This document shows, in pieces, positions 24,812 through 35,040 of a stretch of 64,000 bases of DNA. Source of the DNA: Pseudomonas sp. GD04091 (lineage in GTDB: Bacteria > Pseudomonadota > Gammaproteobacteria > Pseudomonadales > Pseudomonadaceae). The DNA is taken from NCBI RefSeq assembly GCF_029836165.1, contig NZ_JAOEBG010000016.1, forward strand, positions 1 through 64,000, read 5' to 3'. A program made the translations under genes and the position numbers. The notes below the pieces were generated by a model. The model did no database searches and had not been told where the DNA came from. It was given only the letters and a program-made list of their open reading frames with translations. Positions within the stretch are counted from its first letter, which is position 1. Every line of letters begins with the position of its first letter.

Positions 24812-25804
24812 TCAACTGGCAGGCACCGGTTCCCTCACCACCGTAGAGGCATGCACCGGCGCCAATGGGTCGCGCAACCAGCGCTCCACCAGCGGCCACA
24901 CCTGTACCTGCGCCGCCTTGCTGACCAGCATGTCGACATGGCCGAAGGCCTCGAAGCCCTCCTCACGCCCCAGGCGCAGGAACTGCTTGCTGTCACCACC
25001 CAACTGATCGAACAGCTTGCGACAGGCCCAGACCGGGTCCTGGAAATCGCCGGCCCCGGCCACCGCCAACAGCGGCACCTCGACCTCGGCCAGGCCCGCC
25101 CACCAGTCCTTCTCCTTGTCGCCGAAGCGGCCAAACAGGCCGTTCCAACGCAAGCTCTCAAGGGCCAGGCCGATGGGTTCGTCCTCCGGGCCACGCTTGA
25201 GGCGCGAACCCGAGATCTGCGCGAAGCGCTTGAGCAGCACGCGCGCGCCCCACTCCACCGGCGGCACTTTCAGCGGCCAGTAAACCCGGCTGACCTGGGT
25301 GCCGAACAGTGCCGCGCTGGCCACCAGTGCGGCGTCCAGGTATCCGCTGCCCAGTGCCGCCGCCAGGGTGGTGCCGCCCAGCGAATGGCCGACCCAGTGC
25401 GGCGCCTGCCCGGCCTGCTCGCGGACGAAGGCACCGATCACCGGCAAGTCATAGCGCGCATAGTCCGCCACACGGTTCTGCCGCCATTGGCGATTGCGCG
25501 GCGACAGGCCATGCCCGCGCATTTCCGGGATCCACACGTCAAAGCCGGCACGGGCGAGATAAGCACCCAGGCCGATGCCCTTGGGGGAATACCAGAAACG
25601 CCGGTTGGAGAAACTGCCATGCAACAGGATGACCGGCATGCCTTGCGCACGGCCCGGATCGGCCAGGCCCAGGCGGGTGACGGCCAGTTCGACGCTCGGA
25701 TCAGGGCTGTTGCCGGCCTTGATCCGGTACACGTCTTCGCTGAGGTCGCCGCGGCGCTCGGCACTGAGCAACGCGACGGGAAATTGGGTGGAGCTGCTTT
25801 GCAT
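24812..25804 (-). CDS. Alpha/beta-hydrolase (esterase/lipase family)
   Basis: A 330-residue alpha/beta-hydrolase. VILLHGSFSNRRFWYSPKGI gives the oxyanion-hole HG. GHSLGG (in HWVGHSLGGTTLAAALGSGY) carries the nucleophile. A late acid (AGAGDFQDP) and GHVDM-type His (FEAFGHVDMLVS) complete the triad. There is no clear signal peptide. The ATG at 25804 is chosen because upstream translation runs into REP sequence. The gene occupies the same place in P. aeruginosa between ppsA and rraA, so the linkage is old, but the substrate is unknown. Confidence 0.88.
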   Translation of the reverse strand: MQSSSTQFPVALLSAERRGDLSEDVYRIKAGNSPDPSVELAVTRLGLADPGRAQGMPVILLHGSFSNRRFWYSPKGIGLGAYLARAGFDVWIPEMRGHGLSPRNRQWRQNRVADYARYDLPVIGAFVREQAGQAPHWVGHSLGGTTLAAALGSGYLDAALVASAALFGTQVSRVYWPLKVPPVEWGARVLLKRFAQISGSRLKRGPEDEPIGLALESLRWNGLFGRFGDKEKDWWAGLAEVEVPLLAVAGAGDFQDPVWACRKLFDQLGGDSKQFLRLGREEGFEAFGHVDMLVSKAAQVQVWPLVERWLRDPLAPVHASTVVREPVPAS

Positions 25805-25833
25805 GGATTCACAAACAAACTGAGGATATGAAC

Positions 25834-25921
25834 GTGGGAGCGGGCTTGCCCCGCGATTGAACCAGACCTGCAGACACTGCTGTCCCATCTGGTGCTATCG
25901 CGGGGCAAGCCCGCTCCCACA
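25834..25921. repeat. REP inverted pair (GCGGGGCAAGCCCGC type)
   Basis: GTGGGAGCGGGCTTGCCCCG and CGGGGCAAGCCCGCTCCCAC form perfect 24-base arms (25834-25857 and 25897-25920) around a 39-base spacer between ppsA and the esterase gene. Confidence 0.88.
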
Positions 25922-25940
25922 GTGTGTTGCCTTCAGCGCA

Positions 25941-28316
25941 TCAGGCCGCGCCCTGGCCCTCGGCCAGGAAGAACCAGGTCTCGAGCACCGAGTCCGGGTT
26001 CAGCGACACGCTCTCGATGCCCTGCTCCATCAGCCACTTGGCCAGGTCCGGGTGGTCCGACGGGCCCTGGCCACAGATACCGATGTACTTGCCGGCCTTG
26101 TTGCACGCGGCGATGGCGTTGGCCAGCAACTTCTTCACCGCCGGATTTCGCTCGTCGAACAGGTGGGCGATGATGCCGGAGTCACGATCCAGACCCAGGG
26201 TCAGCTGGGTCAGGTCGTTGGAGCCGATGGAGAAGCCATCGAAGTACTCGAGGAACTCCTCGGCCAGCAGGGCATTGGACGGCAGCTCGCACATCATGAT
26301 CACGCGCAGGCCGTTGTCGCCTCGGGCCAGGCCGTTTTCGGCGAGCAGGTCGACGACCTGGCTGGCCTCGCCCAGGGTACGCACGAACGGCACCATGATC
26401 TCGACGTTGGTCAGGCCCATCTCGTTGCGCACGCGCTTGAGGGCGCGGCATTCGAGCTCGAAGCAGTCACGGAACGATTCGCTGATGTAGCGCGAGGCGC
26501 CACGGAAGCCGAGCATCGGGTTCTCTTCTTCCGGCTCGTACAGCTTGCCGCCGATCAGGTTGGCGTATTCGTTGGACTTGAAGTCCGACAGGCGCACGAT
26601 GACCTTTTTCGGGTAGAAGGCCGCGGCCAGGGTGCTGATGCCCTCGACCAGTTTCTCGACATAGAAGCCGACCGGGTCGTTGTAGCCGGCGATGCGCTTG
26701 TCGACGCTTTCCTTCAGCTCCGGTGGCAGGCCCGCGTAGTTGAGCAGCGCCTTGGGGTGCACGCCGATCATGCGGTTGATGATGAATTCCAGGCGCGCCA
26801 GGCCGACACCGGCGTTGGGCAGCTGGGCGAAGTCGAAGGCACGGTCCGGGTTGCCGACGTTCATCATGATCTTGAACGGCAGCTCCGGCATGGCGTCCAC
26901 CGAGTTCTGCTTGACGTCGAAGCCCAGCTCGCCCTCGAAGATGAAACCGGTATCGCCTTCGGCGCAGGACACGGTGACGCCCTGGCCGTCCTTGAGGATC
27001 TGGGTGGCGTTGCCGCAACCGACCACGGCCGGGATACCCAGCTCACGGGCGATGATCGCCGCGTGGCAGGTACGCCCGCCGCGGTTGGTGACAATGGCGC
27101 TGGCGCGCTTCATCACCGGTTCCCAGTCCGGGTCGGTCATGTCTGAAACGAGCACGTCGCCCGGCTGGACCTTATCCATTTCCGACACATCGTTGATCAC
27201 GCGGACCTTGCCAGCACCGATGCGCTGGCCGATGGCGCGGCCTTCGACCAGTACGGTGCCCTTCTCCTTGAGCAGGTAGCGCTCCATGACATTGGCGCTG
27301 GCGCGGCTCTTCACGGTCTCGGGGCGAGCCTGGACGATGTACAGCTTGCCGTCGTCGCCATCCTTGGCCCATTCGATGTCCATCGGGCGCTGGTAGTGCT
27401 GCTCGATGATCATCGCCTGCTTGGCCAGTTCGTTGACTTCGTCGTCGCTCAAGCAGAAGCGCGCACGCTCGGCACGCTCGACTTCGACGGTCTTGACCGA
27501 GCGACCGGCCTTGGCTTCGTCGCCATAGACCATCTTGATCGCCTTGCTGCCCAGGTTGCGGCGCAGGATCGCCGGGCGACCGGCCTGCAGGGTCTGCTTG
27601 TGCACGTAGAATTCGTCAGGGTTGACCGCACCCTGCACCACGGTCTCACCCAAGCCGTAGGCGCCGGTGATGAATACCACGTCGCGAAAGCCCGACTCGG
27701 TGTCGAGCGTGAACATCACGCCGGCGGTACCGGTTTCCGAGCGGACCATGCGCTGCACGCCGGCGGACAGGGCGACCAGCTTGTGGTCGAAGCCCTGGTG
27801 CACGCGGTAGGCGATGGCACGGTCGTTGAAGAGGGAGGCGAAGACTTCCTTGGCCGCGCGGATGACGTTGTCGACGCCGCGGATATTGAGGAAGGTCTCC
27901 TGCTGGCCGGCGAAGGAGGCGTCCGGCAGGTCTTCGGCGGTAGCCGAGGAACGCACGGCCACGGCCATGTTTTCGTTGCCCTTGGACATCTCGGCGAAGG
28001 CGGTTCGGATTTCCGAATCGAGGCGAGTCGGGAACTGCGCTTCCATCACCCACTGGCGAATCTGCGCGCCGGTCTTGGCCAGGGCGTTGACGTCATCGAC
28101 ATCCAGCGCATCGAGCGCCGCATGGATGCGTTCGTTCAGGCCACTTTGTTCGAGAAAATCGCGATACGCCTGAGCCGTAGTGGCAAAGCCGCCCGGCACC
28201 GAGACACCGGCACCTGCGAGGTTACTGATCATCTCGCCCAGGGATGCGTTCTTGCCCCCCACATGCTCCACATCATGGACGCCGAGCTTATCGAGGGAAA
28301 CTACGTACTCTACCAA
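25941..28316 (-). CDS. ppsA: Phosphoenolpyruvate synthase
   Basis: A 791-residue enzyme converting pyruvate, ATP and water to PEP, AMP and phosphate for gluconeogenesis. The order is ATP-grasp domain (from VGGKNASLGEMISNLAGAGV), phosphohistidine domain with the catalytic His in NRGGRTCHAAIIARELGIPA, and a C-terminal PEP/pyruvate barrel with GSNDLTQLTLGLDRDSG. The start is the TTG at 28316, giving the family N-terminus VEYVVSLDKLGVHDVEHVGG with GGAGAG upstream. It is divergent from ppsR, whose product switches this enzyme by phosphorylation of the regulatory threonine in this catalytic region. Confidence 0.97.
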   Translation of the reverse strand: MVEYVVSLDKLGVHDVEHVGGKNASLGEMISNLAGAGVSVPGGFATTAQAYRDFLEQSGLNERIHAALDALDVDDVNALAKTGAQIRQWVMEAQFPTRLDSEIRTAFAEMSKGNENMAVAVRSSATAEDLPDASFAGQQETFLNIRGVDNVIRAAKEVFASLFNDRAIAYRVHQGFDHKLVALSAGVQRMVRSETGTAGVMFTLDTESGFRDVVFITGAYGLGETVVQGAVNPDEFYVHKQTLQAGRPAILRRNLGSKAIKMVYGDEAKAGRSVKTVEVERAERARFCLSDDEVNELAKQAMIIEQHYQRPMDIEWAKDGDDGKLYIVQARPETVKSRASANVMERYLLKEKGTVLVEGRAIGQRIGAGKVRVINDVSEMDKVQPGDVLVSDMTDPDWEPVMKRASAIVTNRGGRTCHAAIIARELGIPAVVGCGNATQILKDGQGVTVSCAEGDTGFIFEGELGFDVKQNSVDAMPELPFKIMMNVGNPDRAFDFAQLPNAGVGLARLEFIINRMIGVHPKALLNYAGLPPELKESVDKRIAGYNDPVGFYVEKLVEGISTLAAAFYPKKVIVRLSDFKSNEYANLIGGKLYEPEEENPMLGFRGASRYISESFRDCFELECRALKRVRNEMGLTNVEIMVPFVRTLGEASQVVDLLAENGLARGDNGLRVIMMCELPSNALLAEEFLEYFDGFSIGSNDLTQLTLGLDRDSGIIAHLFDERNPAVKKLLANAIAACNKAGKYIGICGQGPSDHPDLAKWLMEQGIESVSLNPDSVLETWFFLAEGQGAA

Positions 28317-28497
28317 GGTGATCTCTCCACTAACTGTATTGGAAAAGCTCAAGGGCGCCCGCCTGCCGGTTCTATGACTGGGCCGGACGCTTGTGGCCTG
28401 GACCTGGAAAATAAGTGAGAATGCCGAGCAACCGCGTTCGGCAAACCGAACCTATCATATCCAGAAACATTCGGCAGCTTAAGGCCCTCACGTGCAA

Positions 28498-29316
28498 ATG
28501 AAACGAACCGCGTTCTTCATCTCCGACGGTACCGGCATCACTGCAGAAACGCTGGGCCAGAGCCTGCTCGCGCAATTCGAGAGCATTCCGTTCAATAAAT
28601 TCACGCGCCCCTACATCGATACCCTGGAAAAGGCCCGGGCCATGGTCCAGCAGATCAACGCCGCGGCCGAGCGCGACGGGGTGCGCCCGATCATTTTCGA
28701 CACCATCGTCAACCAGGACATCCGTGAGGTCATGGCCACGTCCAATGGCTTCATGATCGACATCTTCTCGACGTTTTTATCCCCGCTCGAGCAGGAATTG
28801 ACCGCCCATTCGTCGTATTCCGTGGGCAAATCCCACTCGATCGGCGGCAACTCCAACTACATGGAGCGCATCGAGGCGGTCAACTTCGCCCTGGACAACG
28901 ACGACGGCGCGCGCACCCACTACTACGACAAGGCCGACCTGATCCTGGTCGGCGTGTCGCGCTGCGGCAAGACTCCGACCTGTCTGTACATGGCCATGCA
29001 GTTCGGCATTCGCGCCGCCAACTACCCGCTGACCGAGGACGACATGGAACGCCTGCAGCTGCCGGCGGTACTGAAGAAGCACCACAACAAGCTGTTCGGC
29101 CTGACCATCGACCCTGATCGCCTGACCGCCATTCGCCACGAACGCAAGCCCAACAGCCGCTATTCGAGCTTCGCCCAGTGCGAGTTCGAGGTGCGCGAGG
29201 TGGAGAACCTGTTCCGCCGGGAGAACATTCCCAACATCAATTCCACGCATTTCTCGGTGGAGGAGATTTCGGCGAAGATCCTGGTGGAGAAAGGCGTGGA
29301 GCGCAGGTTCAAGTAG
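28498..29316 (+). CDS. ppsR: PEP synthase regulatory protein (bifunctional kinase/pyrophosphorylase)
   Basis: A 272-residue DUF299 protein (RTAFFISDGTGITAETLGQS). The nucleotide loop is VGVSRCGKTPTCLYMAMQFG, the P-loop used in the ADP-dependent reaction. The family inactivates PpsA by ADP-dependent threonine phosphorylation and restores it by phosphate-dependent removal. An upstream GTG at 28492 has the better-spaced AAGG and would add two residues; the ATG at 28498 matches the usual family start. It is divergent from ppsA, so enzyme and regulator share one 181-bp promoter gap. Confidence 0.95.
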   Translation: MKRTAFFISDGTGITAETLGQSLLAQFESIPFNKFTRPYIDTLEKARAMVQQINAAAERDGVRPIIFDTIVNQDIREVMATSNGFMIDIFSTFLSPLEQELTAHSSYSVGKSHSIGGNSNYMERIEAVNFALDNDDGARTHYYDKADLILVGVSRCGKTPTCLYMAMQFGIRAANYPLTEDDMERLQLPAVLKKHHNKLFGLTIDPDRLTAIRHERKPNSRYSSFAQCEFEVREVENLFRRENIPNINSTHFSVEEISAKILVEKGVERRFK

Positions 29317-29348
29317 ACCTGCATAACCCCTCAAGGCCTGCACAGTCC

Positions 29349-29464
29349 CTGTAGGAGCGGCCTTGTGTCGCTAAAGGGCCGCAAGCGGCCCCGGCAATAT
29401 CAGCTTGATGCACAAATCTTGGGGCGCGTCGCCCCCCTTTCGCGACACAAGGCCGCTCCCACAG
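29349..29464. repeat. Composite REP element (REPIN-like), copy A
   Basis: Outer arms CTGTAGGAGCGGCCTTGTGT and ACACAAGGCCGCTCCCACAG enclose a GC-rich stem and the spacer CGGCAATATCAGCTTGATGC. A second copy, inverted, lies at 35041-35158 on the other side of gdhB. Confidence 0.9.
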
Positions 29465-29484
29465 AGATTGGGACAGTGGATATG

Positions 29485-29519
29485 AAAAAGCCCTGGCATC
29501 GCTGCCGGGGCTTTCTTTT
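29485..29519. terminator. Bidirectional intrinsic terminator between ppsR and gdhB
   Basis: AAAGCCCTGGC pairs with GCCGGGGCTTT (11 bp, one T·G) around ATCGCT, flanked by A5 on the left and TCTTTT on the right, so both strands end in a T run. It sits between two convergent genes. Confidence 0.9.
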
Positions 29520-29534
29520 ATCTCAACGCGAGGC

Positions 29535-32500
29535 TCAGGACGGAATCATCGCCGCCTGCCCGCTCATCGCCAGGTCGACCAGCTCGCGGTTGGCCACCGC
29601 GTACATCGCATAGTCGGTGCCGGTGGCGTTGCGCAGGTCGTCGAGCATGGCGCGCCAGCGCTCGACCATTACCCGGTGCTGCTCGCACCACAGCGCCACG
29701 CGGGCATCCATGTCGTCCGGGGCATCGGCCATCTGCAGCACCGAGATGGTGATCGCCCGCTGCTGCAGGTCGATGTCGTCGCGGAACGCCTCGCGGGCCA
29801 GGGCCTGCCAGTTGTTGTCCACCGGCAGGTTGCTGATCTCCTGCAGGTACCAGGTCAGGTCCAGCGAGCTGCCCACGGCGAAGAACGCCTTGGCCACCTG
29901 CGCCGGGTCGTGGCCGGTGACGTCCGAGGCCTCGATGATCGGCAGCAAGGTGTACAGGTGGGTGGTGCCGGCGACCATGCGCGCCAGCAGCTCCGGCACA
30001 CCAGCCTCGACGAAGCTCTGGTAGCGGACCATCCAGCGCTCACGGGTCGGTCCTTCCAGCAGCTCGTCCAGCTTCAGGCCCAACTGGGCGATCTTCGGTC
30101 CGAAGTGGGCGACGTCGCGGCCGGCGTCCTGCTCGTTGCGACGACTGCGCAGGAACCAGCGAGTGGCACGGCGGCCCAGACGCATCAACTCGTCCATCAG
30201 GGTCAGCTGGATCTCGGCCGGGACCTGGTAGTCCAGGGCCTCGATCTGACGGAACCAGTGCGGCAGGTGGAAGATGTCGCGCACGATCACGTAGGCGCCG
30301 GCGACATTGGCCGGGCTCATGCCAGTGGACTCCTTCAGGCGCTGGACGAAGGTGATGCCCATGTTATTGACCAGGTCGTTGGCGATCTGGGTGCTGACGA
30401 TCTCGCGCTTGAGGCGGTGACGGCGCATGGAGTCGGCGAACTTGCTCACCAGCGATGGTGGGAACGCGGTCTCCATGTCGCGGGTCAGGTAGTCGTCGTC
30501 CGGCACCAGCGACTTGAGCAACTGCTCCTTGAGGTCGATCTTGCTGTACGAGATCAGCACCGACAGCTCGGCACGGGTCAGGCCCTGGCCTGCTGCCAGG
30601 CGTTCGGCCAGCTGTTCCTCGGTGGGCAGGAACTCGATGGCGCGGTCCAGCTTGCCCCGGGCTTCCAGATCAGCCATCAGACGCTTGTACTCGGCGATCC
30701 GCTCGCGGGCGCGACGGGCGGCCAGCGACAACGCCTGGGTCTGCTTGTAGTTGTTGCCCAGCACCAGCCCGGCAACCTCGTCGGTCATGCTGCCCAGCAG
30801 CTGGTTGCGCTGCTTCTCGGTCATGTCGCCACCCTGCACCACTTCGTTGAGCAGGATCTTGATGTTGACCTCGTGGTCGGAGCAGTCCACGCCGCCGGCG
30901 TTGTCGATGAAGTCGGTGTTGGTGGCGCCGCCATTGAGGCCGAACTCGACCCGGCCGAGCTGGGTCATGCCCAGGTTGCCGCCCTCGCCCACCACCTTGC
31001 AGCGCAGCTCGTTGCCATTGACCCGCAGCGCGTCGTTGGCCTTGTCGCCGACATCGGCGTGGCTCTCAGTGCTGGCCTTGACGTAAGTGCCGATACCGCC
31101 GTTCCACAGCAGGTCGACTGGAGCCTGCAGCAACGCGTGCAGCAGTTCGGTCGGGGTCAGGCGGTCGGCTTCGATGGCGAAGCGTTCCTTCATCTGCGGG
31201 CTGATGGCGATGCTCTTGGCGCTGCGCGGGAAGATCCCGCCGCCTTCGGACATGATGCTGGTGTCGTAATCGCTCCAGGCCGAACGCGGCAGGTCGAACA
31301 GGCGCTTGCGCTCGGCGAAGCTGGTGGCCGGGTCCGGATTCGGGTCGACGAAGATGTGCAGGTGGTTGAACGCCGCCACCAGTTGCAGCTTGTCGGACAT
31401 CAGCAGGCCATTGCCGAACACGTCGCCGGCCATGTCGCCGACACCGATGACGGTGATCGGGTCTTCCTGAACATTGATGCCGCGCTCGCGGAAGTGCCGC
31501 TGCACGCCCACCCAGGCACCCCGGGCGGTGATGCCCATCTTCTTGTGGTCATAACCGGCCGAGCCGCCGGAGGCGAAGGCGTCGCCGAGCCAGAAGCCGT
31601 AGTCGATGGCGATGCCGTTGGCGATGTCGGAGAAGGTCGCGGTGCCCTTGTCGGCCGCCACCACCAGGTACGGATCGTCGTCATCGTGACGCACCACGTT
31701 GGCCGGCGGCACCACGCCACCGTCCTTGAGGTTGTCGGTGATGTCGAGCAGCCCGCAGATGAAGATGCGGTAGCACGCCACGCCTTCGGCGGCGATCTCG
31801 TCACGGCTGCCGCCCAGCGGCAGGCGACGTGGCAGGAAGCCGCCCTTGGCGCCCACTGGCACGATCACCGAGTTCTTCACCTGCTGCGCCTTGACCAGGC
31901 CCAGCACCTCGGTGCGGAAGTCCTCTTCGCGGTCCGACCAGCGCAGGCCGCCGCGGGCGACGTTGCCAAAGCGCAGGTGCACGCCCTCGACCCGTGGCGA
32001 GTAGACGAAGATCTCGAACTTCGGCACGGGCTTGGGCAGCTCGGGGATCAGCTTGGGGTTGAACTTGAAGCTGAAGTACGACTTGTTCTGCCCATTGGCG
32101 TCAGGCTGGTAGAAGTTGGTGCGCAGCGTGGCCTTGATCAGGTCCAGGTAGCGACGCAGGATGCGGTCTTCGTTGAGCACCTGGACATCGTCCAGGGCGG
32201 TGAGGATCGCCTGCTCCAGGCGCTGCTGCTTGTCGTCCAGGTCGTCCTGGGTGAGCTTGCGCGCCAGGTAGAAGCGGGTCTTGAACAACCGCGTCAGCTC
32301 GCGGGCGATGTCGGTGTGGTTGTTCAGGGTGCTGGCGATGTAGCCCAGGTCGAAGCCCAGGCGGATCTGCTTGAGGTAGCGGGCGTAGGCGCGCAGCAGC
32401 GCCACGTCTCGCCACGGCAGACCGGCGGTCAGCACCAGGCGGTTGAAGGCGTCGTTCTCCGCGTCGCCCTTGACGATGTGGACGAAGGCATCCTGGAAGG

Positions 32501-34400
32501 TGTCGTTGAGCTGCTGGATATCCAGGTTCAGGCCTTCGCTGTAGGTGAAGGCGAAGTCGTGAATCCAGAACTCGCGGCCACTGGCGTGACGCAGGCGGTA
32601 GGGGAACTCACCGAGCACGCGCAGGCCGAGGTTTTCCAGGATCGGCAGCACGTCCGACAGCGCCAGCGGCGTATCGGCATGGTACAGCTTGCAGTGCAGC
32701 TGGCGCTCGCCGAGCTGGGTCAGCGGCTGGTAGAAGCTCATGGCCAGCGGCTTGGCTTCGGACAGGTTGAGCACATGCTGCATGTCGACCACCGCCGAAT
32801 GCGCGGCGAAGCGCTCGCGGTAGCCGGCCGGGAAACCTTTCGGGAAGTCGGCGAGGATGTTGGTGCCCTGGGCTTCGCCGAAGTTCTCCACCACCAGTGC
32901 CGAGAAGTCGTCCTGCCACGAACGGCAGGCCTGGATCACTTCGTTTTCCAGCTGCTGCGGGTCGATGTCGATACGGTTTTTCGGGTCCACCCGCAGGATC
33001 AGCTGCACGCGGGCCAGCACCGATTCGGAGAAGAACGTCCAGAACTCGCAGTCGGTGGCTTTCAGGCGCTCCATCAGCACCTGCTGGATCTTCTGCCGCA
33101 CTTCGGTGGAGTAGATCTCGCGCGGCACGTAGGCCAGGCAGTAGCAGAAGCGGCCGTACGGGTCCTTGCGCAGGAACACGCGGATCTTGTTGCGTTCCTG
33201 GATCTGCACGATCGACATCGCGGTGCTGAACAGCTCGTCGACCGGGGTCTGGAACAGGTCGTCGCGCGGCAGCACCTCGAGCACCTGGGCCAGTTCCTTG
33301 CCCAGGTGGGCCTTCGGATCGAAGTGCGAGCGGCGCTCGACTTCGGCGACCTTGCCACGGATGTACGGAATGGTATGCACGCTCTCGCCGTAAACCGACG
33401 AGGTGTACAGGCCCATGAAGCGGCATTCCTTGATCACCTTGCCGTCTTTGTCGATCTGGCGGATCGATACGTAGTCCGGGTACGCCGGGCGGTGCACGCG
33501 GCTCGGCTGCGAGGCCTTGGCGAACGACAGCAGGCGCGGCTCGCGCAGGTAGGCGACGGCGTAGTCCTCGATGCGCAGGTCGTCGGCGCCCAGGCCGGCG
33601 CGCAGCAGGCGGGCCAGGCCGAGGAAGGAGTTCTCGTCGTAGACCAGATGGCCACCGGCGGCATCGGACTCGACGGTGAACTCTTCATAGCCGAGGAAGG
33701 TGAAGTGGTTGTCCAGCAGCCACGACAGGAAGCTCTTCACCTCGGCCTTGTCGTGCTGCGCCGGGCCGAAGGCCGTTTGCTCCACCTGTTCCAGCAGTTC
33801 GTGGATCTTCGCCTTCATCGGCTCGAAGTCGGCGACCACGCCGCGCACCTCGGCCAGCACCTGCTCCAGTTCCTTGGTCAGGGTGTTGAGCTCGGCGGTG
33901 CTGGAGCAACGGTCGATTTCCAGGTACATCAGCGATTCGTGGCTGATGCCCTCGCCCTGGGTGCCCTTGGGCAGCAGCTCGACCAGCTCGCCCTTGGCGC
34001 CACGGCGCACACTGAGCACGGTGGTCTGCAGGGTGTGGATGCTGTAGCCGCGGCGATTGAGCTCGGTGCGCACCGAGTCGACCAGGAACGGCAGGTCGTG
34101 GTGCAGCACCTCGACCACGGTGTGCGTGGACTGCCAGCCGTGACGTTCGTAATCGGGGTTGTAGACCCGCACTTGCGGGTGCTGGGGGTCGAAGCGCTCG
34201 ATGATGCGCCAGGCGGACAGCGTGCAGCCGGCCAGATCCGACAGCCTGCGCTGAGTGAGTTCGTCCAGAGAGATGATGCCGAAGAACTGTTCGGCGAACA
34301 GCGCCACTTGTGGCAGGGACTGTTCGCTGATGTGCTGCGCCAGGGCCGCTTGCAGTTGATGCTGGAAGTCGGCTTTGCTGGCTGCGGTGAAGAACGCCAT
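29535..34400 (-). CDS. gdhB: NAD-specific glutamate dehydrogenase, large 180-kDa class
   Basis: A 1621-residue enzyme that deaminates glutamate to 2-oxoglutarate with NAD+. The long N-terminal part carries ACT-like regulatory regions. The catalytic part is in the middle (VHLRFGNVARGGLRWSDREE, then VKAQQVKNSVIVPVGAKGGF), followed by the NAD-binding region (ITVIGVGDMAGDVFGNGLLM and AAFNHLHIFVDPNPD). The C-terminal helical domain is typical of this class. Length matches other pseudomonads. GGAG precedes the ATG at 34400. It is used for growth on glutamate, arginine and histidine. The next gene pair handles 2-hydroxyglutarate, another 2-oxoglutarate-linked step. Confidence 0.97.
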   Translation of the reverse strand: MAFFTAASKADFQHQLQAALAQHISEQSLPQVALFAEQFFGIISLDELTQRRLSDLAGCTLSAWRIIERFDPQHPQVRVYNPDYERHGWQSTHTVVEVLHHDLPFLVDSVRTELNRRGYSIHTLQTTVLSVRRGAKGELVELLPKGTQGEGISHESLMYLEIDRCSSTAELNTLTKELEQVLAEVRGVVADFEPMKAKIHELLEQVEQTAFGPAQHDKAEVKSFLSWLLDNHFTFLGYEEFTVESDAAGGHLVYDENSFLGLARLLRAGLGADDLRIEDYAVAYLREPRLLSFAKASQPSRVHRPAYPDYVSIRQIDKDGKVIKECRFMGLYTSSVYGESVHTIPYIRGKVAEVERRSHFDPKAHLGKELAQVLEVLPRDDLFQTPVDELFSTAMSIVQIQERNKIRVFLRKDPYGRFCYCLAYVPREIYSTEVRQKIQQVLMERLKATDCEFWTFFSESVLARVQLILRVDPKNRIDIDPQQLENEVIQACRSWQDDFSALVVENFGEAQGTNILADFPKGFPAGYRERFAAHSAVVDMQHVLNLSEAKPLAMSFYQPLTQLGERQLHCKLYHADTPLALSDVLPILENLGLRVLGEFPYRLRHASGREFWIHDFAFTYSEGLNLDIQQLNDTFQDAFVHIVKGDAENDAFNRLVLTAGLPWRDVALLRAYARYLKQIRLGFDLGYIASTLNNHTDIARELTRLFKTRFYLARKLTQDDLDDKQQRLEQAILTALDDVQVLNEDRILRRYLDLIKATLRTNFYQPDANGQNKSYFSFKFNPKLIPELPKPVPKFEIFVYSPRVEGVHLRFGNVARGGLRWSDREEDFRTEVLGLVKAQQVKNSVIVPVGAKGGFLPRRLPLGGSRDEIAAEGVACYRIFICGLLDITDNLKDGGVVPPANVVRHDDDDPYLVVAADKGTATFSDIANGIAIDYGFWLGDAFASGGSAGYDHKKMGITARGAWVGVQRHFRERGINVQEDPITVIGVGDMAGDVFGNGLLMSDKLQLVAAFNHLHIFVDPNPDPATSFAERKRLFDLPRSAWSDYDTSIMSEGGGIFPRSAKSIAISPQMKERFAIEADRLTPTELLHALLQAPVDLLWNGGIGTYVKASTESHADVGDKANDALRVNGNELRCKVVGEGGNLGMTQLGRVEFGLNGGATNTDFIDNAGGVDCSDHEVNIKILLNEVVQGGDMTEKQRNQLLGSMTDEVAGLVLGNNYKQTQALSLAARRARERIAEYKRLMADLEARGKLDRAIEFLPTEEQLAERLAAGQGLTRAELSVLISYSKIDLKEQLLKSLVPDDDYLTRDMETAFPPSLVSKFADSMRRHRLKREIVSTQIANDLVNNMGITFVQRLKESTGMSPANVAGAYVIVRDIFHLPHWFRQIEALDYQVPAEIQLTLMDELMRLGRRATRWFLRSRRNEQDAGRDVAHFGPKIAQLGLKLDELLEGPTRERWMVRYQSFVEAGVPELLARMVAGTTHLYTLLPIIEASDVTGHDPAQVAKAFFAVGSSLDLTWYLQEISNLPVDNNWQALAREAFRDDIDLQQRAITISVLQMADAPDDMDARVALWCEQHRVMVERWRAMLDDLRNATGTDYAMYAVANRELVDLAMSGQAAMIPS

Positions 34401-34670
34401 CTGTGGTACTCCGCTTGGGCTTTGTTATAGGTGAAGCGTCGCGTGCGTCCGCCGTGTACGGATCAACGATAGCCAACCCGCGGCAAGCCGGACGGTAAAC
34501 CGGGCGCTGGACACGAGCGTCATGTCCACCGACAGGGGAGCTTAACGACTGAACGGTCACTCCGGCTTGCAGCGCTGCGACAATTTCGGTCAATGCGCGG
34601 TAACTTTACGTTTATCGAGGCCGGCAAGGCTGTCAGAATTCCTTTCCTTTTCCATTGACCCGAGCCGCCC

Positions 34671-35024
34671 ATGCAACTGAAAACCGCCCTGCTCTTCGCA
34701 ACCCCCTGCGACGACGAGGAAGACAACATGGCGACCCTGTGCTGCCACAGCGACAAGGGGCAGATGTTCCTGCTGACCCGTTATCCGGACGAGGACACCG
34801 TCGACCTGACCCTGGATGACGAGCCGTCGACGCTGGACGGGCTGAAGGTGACGCTGAGCGCGCAGCGGCTGCTGATCGAGGTGGCGGCGGGGGATCGTGA
34901 TGCGCTCAAGGGCGATGAGCAGTTGGAGATCATCCTGACCAGCGCCGGGACCGACATGGAGGAAGTGGCGCTGACCTTGCGCAATATCCTCGACGGGACC
35001 GGGACGTTCGTGTCCGAGCTCTAA
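34671..35024 (+). CDS. Conserved hypothetical protein
   Basis: A 117-residue acidic protein that I do not recognise. It is predicted soluble, with no signal peptide and no membrane helix. It contains ATLCCHSDKGQMFLLTRYPD, DLTLDDEPSTLDGLKVTLSA and a C-terminal TDMEEVALTLRNILDGTGTF. Codon third positions are GC-rich from the first ATG at 34671, which favours that start; an ATG at 34728 has a better ribosome site (GAGGAAG) and would give 98 residues. It is divergent from gdhB and followed by a REP element. Confidence 0.72.
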   Translation: MQLKTALLFATPCDDEEDNMATLCCHSDKGQMFLLTRYPDEDTVDLTLDDEPSTLDGLKVTLSAQRLLIEVAAGDRDALKGDEQLEIILTSAGTDMEEVALTLRNILDGTGTFVSEL

Positions 35025-35040
35025 GCCAAGACATCGCCCC

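Noticed and set aside
29676..34430. Very long open frame (about 1584 codons) on the plus strand opposite gdhB
   Set aside because: It is a high-GC shadow of gdhB: low-complexity His/Gln/Val/Glu-rich product, no ribosome site and no family features.
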